Positions 51,751 to 61,400 of a DNA stretch of 64,000 nt are shown here, one piece after another; positions within the stretch are counted from its first letter, which is position 1; every line of letters starts with the position of its first letter. A program made the translations under genes and the position numbers. The notes under the pieces were generated by a model, which ran no database searches, had not been told where the DNA came from, and saw nothing but the letters and a program-made list of their open reading frames with translations. The stretch covers positions 4,402,001-4,466,000 of the forward strand of contig NZ_CP032382.1 in the NCBI RefSeq assembly GCF_003589925.1, written 5' to 3'. Source of the DNA: Chryseolinea soli. Lineage in GTDB: Bacteria; Bacteroidota; Bacteroidia; Cytophagales; Cyclobacteriaceae.

Positions 51751-53799
51751 ATGAGTTTCACCGCCGAGCAACAAGAACGCGAATACCTGGAAGAGATCAA
51801 GGAAAAACTGATGTTTGCCATCCAACGGGTGGACGACCGTATAAAGCAGTTTTCGACCGAACTCAGACAAAATAAAGAGTACATCCACGAACACCAATCC
51901 GGCCTGGACGAGGCCGACATGGTGGCCGCCGGCCAATCCATCGACCGCATGGCCTTCACCGGCGAGTCGGCCGTGGCCCGTAAACGGAAGCTGATGAAGC
52001 TTCGCGAGTCGCCCTATTTCGGTCGCATCGATTTTGAGGCGTATGGGGGAAGCGAGAAAACCGAAGTATACATTGGCATCTATACCTTTTTTGATGAAAC
52101 GGCGCGGACCAACCTCATCTACGATTGGCGTGCACCTATTTCCGCCATGTTCTATGATTTTGAATTGGGCGATGCCACCTACACGACGCCGGCGAGAACC
52201 GTGAAAGGCGAGATCGTTTTGAAACGGCAATACAAGATCGCACAAGGCCGCATGGAGTTCATGATCGAAAACGCCGTCAACATCCACGACGACATTCTGC
52301 AGAAAGAGCTCAGCAAGTCCAGCGACGACAAGATGAAGAACATCGTCGCCACCATCCAGCGCGATCAAAATGCCGTCATCCGCAATGAGACCGCGCCGGT
52401 CATGATCATCCAGGGTGTGGCGGGTTCGGGCAAGACTTCCATCGCCCTGCACCGCATCGCGTTTCTGCTCTATCGGTTTCGCGAGAGCATCGCATCGAAA
52501 GACATTCTCATCCTCTCGCCCAACAAAGTTTTTGCCGACTTCATCTCCAACGTATTGCCCGAATTGGGCGAAGAGCAGATCCCCGAGATGGAGATGGAAG
52601 AATTGGCCATGGAGGTGTTGGAAAACAAATACAGTTTCCAGAATTTTTTCCAGCAAGTCGCCGCACTCCTCGAGCACCACGACGAAGCGTTCATCGCGCG
52701 CGTGCGGTCAAAATCGTCGTTCGAATTTTTGAGACGCCTCAACCAGTACCTCATTCATGTGGAGAACAATTATTTTGATCCCACCGAATTGCACCTCGCC
52801 GGAGTGGTGGTGCCCTTCCCGTTTATCCTGGAGCGGTTCAAAGCCTATCATCGCATTCCCCTGTTGAAACGCTTCCCGGAAGTGATCCAGGATATCCAGC
52901 AGTACATCCGCAATCAGACCAAGCGCAAATTATCCGGACAAGAAAAAGCGCGGCTTTGGGAGGCGATTCCGCGCATGCTGAAATTCAACAACGTGCTCGA
53001 TCTCTACAAGGACTTCTACACCTGGTCGGGCCAACCCGAGCTGTTCAAAAGAACTTCCCACGGCGACCTGGAATATGCAGACGTTTTCCCCCTCATCTAT
53101 TTCAAGATCAGGTTGGAGGGCGCGCAGACCTACGACCATGTGAAGCACCTGCTGGTGGATGAGATGCAGGACTACACGCCGGTGCAATACGCCGTGCTGT
53201 CGCGATTGTTCAAGTGCAAGAAGACGATCTTGGGTGATGTGAGTCAGCAGGTCAATCCGTATAGCGCTTCCGATGCGGAGGGTATCGAACAAGTGTTCCC
53301 CCAGGCCGACACCGTAAAACTTTTCAGAAGCTACCGGTCCACCTTCGAGATCACGGCCTTTGCCCAGCGCTTGTTCTTCAATCCCAACCTCATTGCCATG
53401 GAGCGTCACGGCGCGCCACCGGCTGTGACGGGTTTTGGCAGCAATGCCGAGGAAATAGAAGCCATCAAAAAGATGGTGAAGCAGTTCGAGCAATCCGGCT
53501 TCAAATCGTTGGGCGTGATTTGTAAGACGCGCCAGCAAGCCGAGTTTGTCTACCGCGAAGTGAAGGCGCATGGTATACACCTGCTCACACCCGATAGCAC
53601 CTCCTTCAAGGAAGGCATCATCATCACCACAGCTCACCTCGCCAAAGGTCTGGAATTCGATGAAGTGATCGTGCCCTTTGCTTCGGCGCGCAACTATCAA
53701 ACCGAAGTTGACAAGCGCATGCTTTACATTGCCTGCACCCGGGCGATGCATCAATTGACGCTTACGTATGCTGCGGAGCCATCGGCATTCATAAAGTAG
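51751..53799 (+). CDS. helD: HelD-like UvrD/Rep-family helicase
   Basis: A 682-aa cytosolic ATPase from the ATG at 51751; upstream in-frame sequence looks non-coding. An N-terminal coiled-coil arm (~1-45) precedes the UvrD-type core: Walker A at ~221-229 (GVAGSGKTS), Walker B at ~467-474 (LVDEMQDY), the downstream ILGDVSQQVNPY motif, and the C-terminal LAKGLEFDEVIVPF and LYIACTRAMHQLTL. The arm plus split helicase domains indicate HelD, which removes stalled RNA polymerase from DNA, rather than UvrD proper. The Bacteroidota branch is less studied than the Bacillus one. Confidence 0.8.
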   Translation: MSFTAEQQEREYLEEIKEKLMFAIQRVDDRIKQFSTELRQNKEYIHEHQSGLDEADMVAAGQSIDRMAFTGESAVARKRKLMKLRESPYFGRIDFEAYGGSEKTEVYIGIYTFFDETARTNLIYDWRAPISAMFYDFELGDATYTTPARTVKGEIVLKRQYKIAQGRMEFMIENAVNIHDDILQKELSKSSDDKMKNIVATIQRDQNAVIRNETAPVMIIQGVAGSGKTSIALHRIAFLLYRFRESIASKDILILSPNKVFADFISNVLPELGEEQIPEMEMEELAMEVLENKYSFQNFFQQVAALLEHHDEAFIARVRSKSSFEFLRRLNQYLIHVENNYFDPTELHLAGVVVPFPFILERFKAYHRIPLLKRFPEVIQDIQQYIRNQTKRKLSGQEKARLWEAIPRMLKFNNVLDLYKDFYTWSGQPELFKRTSHGDLEYADVFPLIYFKIRLEGAQTYDHVKHLLVDEMQDYTPVQYAVLSRLFKCKKTILGDVSQQVNPYSASDAEGIEQVFPQADTVKLFRSYRSTFEITAFAQRLFFNPNLIAMERHGAPPAVTGFGSNAEEIEAIKKMVKQFEQSGFKSLGVICKTRQQAEFVYREVKAHGIHLLTPDSTSFKEGIIITTAHLAKGLEFDEVIVPFASARNYQTEVDKRMLYIACTRAMHQLTLTYAAEPSAFIK

Positions 53800-53890
53800 A
53801 AGATAAATTTTATGGCAAAGCGTTAGCGATTCGTACCGAGAATCCTGACCGCTGAAGGTTCTTCGCTCCGAAATATTTCAAAGTAGTAAG

Positions 53891-53918
53891 GGAGGAGGAG
53901 CTTATGTTCTCCACCTCC
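53891..53918. terminator. Possible hairpin terminator between convergent genes
   Basis: GGAGGAGGAG pairs with CTCCACCTCC with one A-A mismatch around an 8-nt loop. It lies between the convergent helD and NmrA-like genes. There is no U-tract, so termination strength is doubtful. Confidence 0.35.
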
Positions 53919-53974
53919 GTTCAAGGGTAAGAAACGACATGTTGAGCTTTGCTGACCCCGTTGTTTAGATTTTG

Positions 53975-54868
53975 TCAATTGGACCGATAGACCATAGCAA
54001 ACTCATTTGCGAATTCCTGCAGGGAAGTTTGACCCGCCACGTGTGCTTTATGCTTTCGAAGATCTTCCGTAAAGCTTCCATCCCGCAGCGCGATGCCGAT
54101 CTCGACCATGTATACGGTCGCCATTTGTTCTGAGAATCCGTTTTGTATCAAAGCATTCAATAGCTGTTCATCTGAAAACGCAACCCAGCGCACGTCCGTC
54201 TTCCCAACGGCGTTGCCCAATTGTTTGGCTACGTCCGCTCCATTCTTTTCATCGCCGACAATGTATCGAAACTGCTTTCCGGAAAACGACAATGTATCAA
54301 GAGCCTGGAAGGCTACTTCGGCGATGTCGCGCGGGTGGGAGAGGGGGAAGGTGACCGAAGCGTCAAAATTGTTGCCCAGCATGCTTTGATGTTTCACCAT
54401 GCCGATCACACCCAGGAAATTGGTGAGGAACATGCCCGGTCGGAGGTGCAGCACATGGACATCAGTGAGCGCATTGAGTTTTTGTTCAACAAAATAATTA
54501 GGCCCCGTCGGCCCCAGGCCGTCCGGATCATGTGCGCCAATGCTACTCAAATTCACGACATACTTGATTCCATTGGCGTGAATAGCCTTTGCATATTGTA
54601 CTCCCACGGTGCGGATGTACTGCTTTAGATCGGTTGACCGGAAGTTTGGCGGGATCATCAGGTATACGGCATCTGCGCCTTCAAAGGCTTTGGACACAAA
54701 GGCATAATCTTCAACGGAACCGATGAGAGGAATGGCGTGAAGCGCTCTGATGTCATCCGCACGCTCGGCATTCGAGCTCACCACTTTTACTTCGTGCCCG
54801 CGGGCGACTAATTTTTCTACCAATACGCGACTGATGTTCCCCAGGGAACCCGTTACTGTAATTTTCAT
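53975..54868 (-). CDS. NmrA-like NAD(P)-binding oxidoreductase
   Basis: A 297-aa Rossmann-fold protein from the ATG at 54868 (MKITVTGSLGNISRVLVEKL), with the GxxGxxS nucleotide-binding loop, VVSSNAERADDI after the second strand, and YVVNLSSIGAHDPDGLGPTG with the atypical NmrA/SDR active-site region. Members act as quinone or flavin oxidoreductases or as redox sensors. It is divergent from an HxlR regulator 77 bp away, a common arrangement in which HxlR represses the reductase and responds to electrophiles or quinones (inference). Confidence 0.85.
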   Translation of the reverse strand: MKITVTGSLGNISRVLVEKLVARGHEVKVVSSNAERADDIRALHAIPLIGSVEDYAFVSKAFEGADAVYLMIPPNFRSTDLKQYIRTVGVQYAKAIHANGIKYVVNLSSIGAHDPDGLGPTGPNYFVEQKLNALTDVHVLHLRPGMFLTNFLGVIGMVKHQSMLGNNFDASVTFPLSHPRDIAEVAFQALDTLSFSGKQFRYIVGDEKNGADVAKQLGNAVGKTDVRWVAFSDEQLLNALIQNGFSEQMATVYMVEIGIALRDGSFTEDLRKHKAHVAGQTSLQEFANEFAMVYRSN

Positions 54869-54907
54869 ATTCGTTTTTGTTTTTGTTGTATGGGCAAAAC
54901 TATCTTT

Positions 54908-54929
54908 GTACTTACTTTTGTACAAGTAC
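54908..54929. promoter_or_regulatory. Candidate HxlR operator
   Basis: GTACTT-N10-AAGTAC forms an inverted repeat, and GTACTTAC also recurs directly (54908, 54926; 18-bp period). It lies between the divergent NmrA-like and hxlR genes, 17 bp before the hxlR start, where a repressor could block both promoters. Confidence 0.5.
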
Positions 54930-54945
54930 TTACCCTATAGTATGT

Positions 54946-55344
54946 ATGACCACCATTAAAGCAACTTCCACCATCCAGGAAAACAAGAGCAGAGCTTTTG
55001 TCGCCTGCCCGGTCACTTTTGTTATGGAAAAGATCGGCGGCTACTGGAAGCCGATCATCCTGTTCAACTTGCTGGGAGGAACCAAGCGCTACAGCGAATT
55101 GAAACGGTCGGTCCCCACCATCACGGAGAAAGTTTTGATCCAGCAACTGAAGCAGTTGGAAAGCGAGGGATTGATCACGCGAAAAGCAAAGGATACCGTG
55201 CCGCCGCACGTTACCTATGAATTGTCAAAATCCGGAAAGGCGCTGCGGCCTGTGCTTTATGCTATGGCCGAATGGGCAGTACACAACAGTGGGAAACTGT
55301 CAAAAACGTTTTCCCGGCAAATGGCTGATTTTCCTATGGAATAA
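54946..55344 (+). CDS. HxlR family transcriptional regulator
   Basis: A 132-aa winged-helix protein from the ATG at 54946 (MTTIKATSTIQENKSRAF). HxlR core: CPVTFVMEKIGGYWKPIILF, GGTKRYSELKRSVPTITEKV and LEREGLI-like QLESEGLITRKAKDTVPPHV. Cys21 in VACPVTF is the conserved N-terminal cysteine that senses electrophiles or quinones in characterised members. It is divergent from the NmrA-like oxidoreductase with a candidate operator between them, so likely its repressor. Confidence 0.88.
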   Translation: MTTIKATSTIQENKSRAFVACPVTFVMEKIGGYWKPIILFNLLGGTKRYSELKRSVPTITEKVLIQQLKQLESEGLITRKAKDTVPPHVTYELSKSGKALRPVLYAMAEWAVHNSGKLSKTFSRQMADFPME

Positions 55345-55395
55345 TCAGCGACCGTTTTAATAAAAAAATGAGCACATAAAAAAGGATCTCTTGAC

Positions 55396-55418
55396 TTGTT
55401 CATATGTTCATACATATA
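55396..55418 (+). promoter_or_regulatory. Shared 23-bp element upstream of GH92 gene
   Basis: TTGTTCATATGTTCATAC plus CATATA-type tail, identical over 23 bp to 58394-58416 before the SusC gene. It contains two direct TGTTCATA-type units 8 bp apart. It is 82 bp before the GH92 start and probably an operator or activator site for this glycan locus. Confidence 0.6.
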
Positions 55419-55500
55419 TATCTTTAGCGATCAGTTATTTTTCCGGATTGCGTCAGGTAAAAAACTGTACCACTGATCTACATCCTAAAAAATCATTTCG

Positions 55501-58212
55501 ATGAGACATCTCCTGTCAAAAGGTATATTTCTTCTGTCGTTGAGCAGCCTTTCCATACCGCTCCTGGCCGGTCCCGGAAACATTGCGTCACAGGCTACCA
55601 TCACGGCGTCCACCGAACTTAATGCCGATTTCAATGCCCGGAACATTGCCGATGGCATGATCCGCATTCCGGGCAAAGGCGAATGGGCTTGTGTGGGCGA
55701 CACGACCGATTGGGGATATATTCGTTTTCCGTGGATCCAACTGGAATGGAAGTCGGAGCAGAAGATCAACAAGGTTGTGTTGTATGACCGGCCGTCCCTG
55801 CGCGAGAACATCGCGGGCGGCAAACTCCTGTTTAGCGACGGCAGCATCATCTGGGTGAACCAGCTTCCCAATGATGGAACCGGGAAAGCGATTGCGTTTG
55901 ATACCAAGACCGTCCGCTGGGTAAAGTTCATCACCACCGACGGAACGGGTAGAAACCTCGGGTTCTCGGAAATCGAAGTCTTTTCCTCGCCGGAGCAGTT
56001 CACGGACTATGTGTCGATGGTCGACCCGTATATAGAGACCAACCGCGGCCGGTATTTTTTCTTTGTCACCGGCAGCAGGCCTTTCGGCATGGTGAGCGCT
56101 GCACCCCACACGCGCAACAAGAATCAAAATGGCGGTGGCTACAATTATAATGAGCAACACATCCTGGGCTTCGGACAAATTCATTGCTGGATGCTCTCGG
56201 GCATCGAGGTGATGCCGGCGCAGGTTTCGGTTGATCCCACAAAGGGAGAACCCGCCTGGAAATCAAAATTTACGCACGACGAGGAAATCGTGCAGCCGGG
56301 CTATCACCGCGTCTATCTTCAGGACGCAGACACGTGGACGGAACTCACCACAACCGAGCGCGTCAGCTTCTATCGTTTTCGCTTCACGCGCGATATGAAC
56401 ACGCAAATTCTCGCGAACCTGGGCGGCTACCTGTCCAACAGCACCATGGCCAATGCCGAAGTGAAGAAGACTTCCCCTTCCGAATTTGAAGGTTCGCTCA
56501 GCTCGGTGAAGCGTTATTGGGGTGGTCCCAAAGATGTAAAAATATATTTCGTCATCCGTTTTGATAAACCCTTTCAAACCCTCAACGGATGGAAAGGCGC
56601 GCGACGGTTGAAAGACCTCACCACCTTGTCGGGCGACAGCCTCGGTGTCTCTGCAGGCTACGACGTGAAAGCGGGCGAACAACTTCAAATGAAAATTGGC
56701 ATCTCCTATACCAGCATCGATAACGCGCGAAAGAACCTGGAGACGGAATGCACGACTTGGGATTTTGACGCGGTGAAGAACGAATCACAAAAGATCTGGA
56801 ACGATTGGCTGGGAAAAATTAAAGTAGAGGGCGGCCGCGTCGATCAGCGCGTGAAATTTTATACCGACCTCTGGCACGTGCTGCTGGGCCGTCATAAGAT
56901 CAACGATGTTTCGGGCGATTATCCCGATCGCACCACCGGCAAACGCGATGGCAACTTCACCGACGCCGTATTCAAAGTGAAAACGCTGCCACGTGATGCC
57001 AACGGAAACCTGAAATACAACATGTATAATTCAGACGCGTTTTGGCTCACGCAATGGAATCTCAACGTGCTCTGGGGGCTGGCATGGCCGTCGGTTCAAG
57101 ATGAGATGTCGGCTTCCATGATCCAGTATGCCGACAACGGCTACCTGCTTCCCCGCGGGCCGAGCGGCGGTGGCTACTCCTATATTATGACCAGCAGCCC
57201 CACCACGATGCTCATCGCCAGCACCTACATGAAGAACATGCTCACCAAGGTTGATCCCGCCCATGCGTTCGAGGTTGTGAAACGCAACCACTTGCCCGGT
57301 GGCATGTTGGGAAGCACCGCCGACATTGAATTTTATACAAAACACGGCTGGTGGAAAGACAATGCGGGCATCACTGTCGAAGCGGCTTTTCAAGACTGGG
57401 CCATCGCCCAAATGGCGCAAAAACTGGGACGAAAAAAAGACTACACATTTTTTATGGACCGGTCTGCGGGATGGAAAAAATGCTTTAATCCAAAATGGAA
57501 TCTCCTGTTTCCAAAAGATGCAAAGGGAAATTTTCTACACGACGATCCGCTCAGCGGCAGGGGATGGGTGGAAGCCAATGCGTGGCAAGCCACTTGGGCG
57601 GTGTCGCACGACCTGCCCGGGCTGGCCAAACTCATGGGCGGAAAAGATTCGCTGGCCGCAAAATTGAATTATGCTTTTGAGAAGGCGGAGCCCAGCAACT
57701 TTGTGTTCGCCTATACCGATGGTTATGTGAGCTACGCCAATCAACCCGGCTGTTCGAATGCGCACGTTTTCAACTATGCCGGCAAGCCATGGCTCACGCA
57801 ATACTGGGTTCGCCAGGTAAAAGAAAAAGCCTTTGGCGGCACAACGCCCGACCTAGGCTATGGCGGGCACGATGAGGATCAGGGGCAAATGGGTGGAACG
57901 AGTGCCTTGATGGCCATCGGTTTGTTCAGCGTGCAAGGCAATGCTGCCGTCGATCCGGTGTATGAGCTCACCAGTCCTGTTTTTGATACGATCACCATTT
58001 CACTCGATCCGAAATATTATAAGGGCAAGCAGTTTGTGATCACCACGCACGGCAACAGCGACGAGAATGTCTATATTCAAAAGGCCACACTCAACGGAAA
58101 ATCCCACCCGCAATTTTGGATCCGCCATGCCGACTATGCACAAGGCGGTCAATTGGAATTGTGGCTGGGAAAGGAGCCCAACCAGAATTGGGGAACGATT
58201 TCCGGCAACTGA
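55501..58212 (+). CDS. GH92 family glycosyl hydrolase (alpha-mannosidase-like)
   Basis: A 903-aa exported enzyme with signal peptide (LLSKGIFLLSLSSLSIPLLA). Residues ~30-165 are a discoidin-like carbohydrate-binding domain (ASQATITASTELNADFNARN). GH92 follows: VDPYIETNRG, SRPFGMVSAAPHTR, GGGYNYNEQHILGFGQIHCW, then DLGYGGHDEDQGQMGG at ~783-798. In characterised GH92 enzymes the last motif is NDDxGxMSAW with catalytic aspartates; here it reads DEDQGQMGGT, a variant. Substrate is likely an alpha-linked mannose-type glycan, but specificity is open. It heads the locus with SusC/SusD. Confidence 0.85.
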   Translation: MRHLLSKGIFLLSLSSLSIPLLAGPGNIASQATITASTELNADFNARNIADGMIRIPGKGEWACVGDTTDWGYIRFPWIQLEWKSEQKINKVVLYDRPSLRENIAGGKLLFSDGSIIWVNQLPNDGTGKAIAFDTKTVRWVKFITTDGTGRNLGFSEIEVFSSPEQFTDYVSMVDPYIETNRGRYFFFVTGSRPFGMVSAAPHTRNKNQNGGGYNYNEQHILGFGQIHCWMLSGIEVMPAQVSVDPTKGEPAWKSKFTHDEEIVQPGYHRVYLQDADTWTELTTTERVSFYRFRFTRDMNTQILANLGGYLSNSTMANAEVKKTSPSEFEGSLSSVKRYWGGPKDVKIYFVIRFDKPFQTLNGWKGARRLKDLTTLSGDSLGVSAGYDVKAGEQLQMKIGISYTSIDNARKNLETECTTWDFDAVKNESQKIWNDWLGKIKVEGGRVDQRVKFYTDLWHVLLGRHKINDVSGDYPDRTTGKRDGNFTDAVFKVKTLPRDANGNLKYNMYNSDAFWLTQWNLNVLWGLAWPSVQDEMSASMIQYADNGYLLPRGPSGGGYSYIMTSSPTTMLIASTYMKNMLTKVDPAHAFEVVKRNHLPGGMLGSTADIEFYTKHGWWKDNAGITVEAAFQDWAIAQMAQKLGRKKDYTFFMDRSAGWKKCFNPKWNLLFPKDAKGNFLHDDPLSGRGWVEANAWQATWAVSHDLPGLAKLMGGKDSLAAKLNYAFEKAEPSNFVFAYTDGYVSYANQPGCSNAHVFNYAGKPWLTQYWVRQVKEKAFGGTTPDLGYGGHDEDQGQMGGTSALMAIGLFSVQGNAAVDPVYELTSPVFDTITISLDPKYYKGKQFVITTHGNSDENVYIQKATLNGKSHPQFWIRHADYAQGGQLELWLGKEPNQNWGTISGN

Positions 58213-58393
58213 CGCGGGTGTGGCGCCCATCCTAATCCAGCAAGAAAGCGATCGAATGGCCTGATTGACGGTCAATACCAAGGATCGCGCAACCGCATTG
58301 CCCCTTTTCGGACAAAAGGATTCCCTTCGATGCAAACGTTTTAAAAAAAAGTAAAAATTCTTTTTTCGTAATCGTTTTTTGTTCAATTTTGAT

Positions 58394-58416
58394 TTGTTCA
58401 TATGTTCATACATATA
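58394..58416 (+). promoter_or_regulatory. Shared 23-bp element upstream of SusC gene
   Basis: Identical to 55396-55418 (TTGTTCATATGTTCATAC core). It lies 49 bp before the SusC start codon, in the 253-bp gap after the GH92 gene. Two separate promoters under one regulator are implied. Confidence 0.6.
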
Positions 58417-58465
58417 AAGACCGCACGCGAGAATCATGCTTTAATGCCCAACTAAATTCTTTTTT

Positions 58466-61400
58466 ATGAGTAAAAAATTTTACCGCGACATAGGACTATT
58501 CCTCCTGACGGTAGCCTGCTTTCTGGCCGCAACCCCGGCCGGTTTTTCATCGCCGGCTATTTTTTTAGTACAACAAACCAAGATCTCCGGTAAAGTATCC
58601 TCTGCCGACGGCGAGGTTTTGCCGGGGGTAAACGTGATCATCAAAGGAACCAATGAAGGAACGGTGACGGATGCCGATGGACTTTATACGATCAACGTTC
58701 CCGGTCCGGATGCTACCCTGGTGTTTTCATTTATCGGCTTCTCGCCGGAAGAGATCACCGTCGGCAATCAGACCCGTCTCGACGTGACCATGACCCCCGC
58801 ATTGGAAGCGCTTTCGGAAATTGTGGTGATCGGTTATGGTGAAGTGAAGAAGTCGGACCTCACGGGTTCGGTTTCGTCGGTGAAGGCCGAGGAGTTGAAA
58901 GCCATTCCCACCACATCGTTCGACCAGGCCCTGCAGGGAAGAGCTGCCGGCGTACAAGTGCAACAAACTTCGGGTCAGCCGGGTGCGGAAGCCTCCATAC
59001 GCATTCGGGGAACCAGTTCGATCACGGCGGCCAACGAGCCACTCTATGTTATAGACGGTATGTTGGTGAACAGCAGCACCGCTGATGTTACGGCCGGTGG
59101 TTTTAATGGCCCGCGCATTGGGCCGCTTTCCGCGATCAACCCCAGCGACATTGAATCGATCGAAATATTAAAGGATGCCTCCGCGACGGCGATCTACGGA
59201 TCGCGCGGCGCCAACGGCGTGATCCTCATCACTACGAAACGTGGTAAGAAGGGAACCAGCGCCCTGAATTTCGAAAGCTATTATGGCGTTCAGCAAGTTT
59301 CGAAGCAACTCGACCTGCTCAATGCGAGCCAGTTCGGCAGCCTGGTGAACGAGGCCCGGTCAAACGCCGGTTTGCCGCTGATCTATACGGATCCTCAAAA
59401 CCTCGGCACAGGCACCGATTGGCAGAAGGAGATCTACCGCACAGCACCCATACAAAACTACCAGTTGTCATTTACCGGCGGCACCGAGAAAACACAATAT
59501 GCCATCTCCGGTGGATTGTTCGATCAGGACGGCGTCGTGATCGGCAGCGACTTTCGCCGGTATTCCTTTCGCACCAACATCAACACCGAGATCAGTAAAA
59601 AGCTTAGCGTAGGAACCAACTTATCGCTTTCCAGCACGCGCGGCAATGTGTTGAATACGGGTCTTCAATTTATTGCGCCGGGTGTGATCGGCGAAGCATT
59701 GACCATGAACCCGATCTTGCCGGTGTATGATGCCACACAAAAAGGAGGGTACACGTATGAGAACACCATCGGCCCGGCGCAGGCAGCACAAACCGGAACT
59801 GTGGCCGGCAACCCTGTGGCTGAGGCAAGAAGCGCGCAAGCCCTGAGCACCAGCACCCGGATCTTGGGAAATGTAGAAGCGAAATATAAGATCATCGACG
59901 GCCTGGTATTCAAGACCAGCTTTGGCATAGACGGTGTGTTTTCAAAGGACAGAATGTTTCAGCCCTCGTGGCTCCGCGCTGCGCAGGCTGCGAAGGGCGC
60001 CGCCGGTCAAGCGACCTTGCAAGGTGTGACCTGGCTGAATGAGAACACGCTGACCTACGACAAGCAGCTTCGTGGAAAAGACAACCTGAACGTGGTGGTG
60101 GGCTACACCCTGCAGGAATTTCAAAACGAATCGTTCGGCACCAATGTTTTTGGGACCGACGACCAGTTGGGATATCACCACTTGGGTAGCGCCTCGAACC
60201 CGCAGGCTCCCTACAACAGCGAAAGCAAATGGAGCATGGTGTCGTACCTGGGACGCGCGCAGTATTCTCTGAATCACAAATACCTGTTCACCGTCACCGG
60301 ACGGGTGGATGGCTCGTCAAAGTTTGGGGCCGCGAATAAATATGCCTTCTTCCCCTCCGGCGCATTTGCGTGGCGGATGTCGGATGAGTCTTTTATGCAG
60401 GGAATTGAATTCCTGTCCGACTTAAAACTGAAGGCTTCTCTCGGTACGATCGGTAACCAGGCGATCAATCCGTATCAATCGCTTCCTACTGTCGCCTCCT
60501 ATGGTCAAGGGGTTTTCAACAACGGCACCACCGTGTTGCCCTACAACAGCAGCCAGCCGCAGATCTACAACAACCCGAACCTGAAATGGGAGACCACCCG
60601 GCAATTCAACGCAGGCTTTGACGCCGGTTTTTTTGACGGACGCATACAGATGACGGCCGAGTATTATCGAAAATATACCTACGACTTGTTGCTGAACACC
60701 CCGATCTCCAGCACCACCGGATTTGAGACCACCTATCTGAACGTGGGCAATGTTGAAAACAAAGGTTTTGACCTGGAGATCACTACGGTGAACACCAGTC
60801 CCTCCAGTGCGCTGAAGTGGAACACCTCGCTCAACGTTTCGATGAACCAGAACGAGGTGACCAAGCTGGCCACCGATAGCGACGTGCAGTTGGGCAACGG
60901 CTTGATCTTGCGGGAAGGACAACCCATCGGCACGTTCTATGGCTATGTGTTCGACGGCATTTTTCAAACCGATGAAGAAGCCAGTAAGAGCGCCGTGTTT
61001 GCCAACCAAAAAAGCGGAGCAAGCCAGGCCAAAGCCGGCGACCGGAAATACAAGGACATCGTGCCTGACGGTGTGATCGACGACAAGGACCGCACTATCA
61101 TCGGACATGCGCTGCCGAAGTATACCTGGGGCTTGAACAACACCCTCTCTTTCAAAAACTTCACGCTGAACTTTTTCTTCCAGGCCTCGCAAGGCAACAA
61201 CATGAACAACCTGAACCGGATGTTCCTGGAGGACATGAACGGCGAGCACAACGTGTTGGCCGATGCAGCCTTGAATCGCTGGACACCGACAAACCCCAGC
61301 AACGAATATCCCCGCGCGTTGGCAAAACGCACGGCCGATGTGGGCACCATTTCTTCGAAGTTCATCGAAGATGCATCCTACATCCGGTTGAAGAATGTGA

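Noticed and set aside
51616..52680. 354-codon open frame opposite helD
   Set aside because: Overlaps the helicase core with conserved Walker A; composition is that of antisense.
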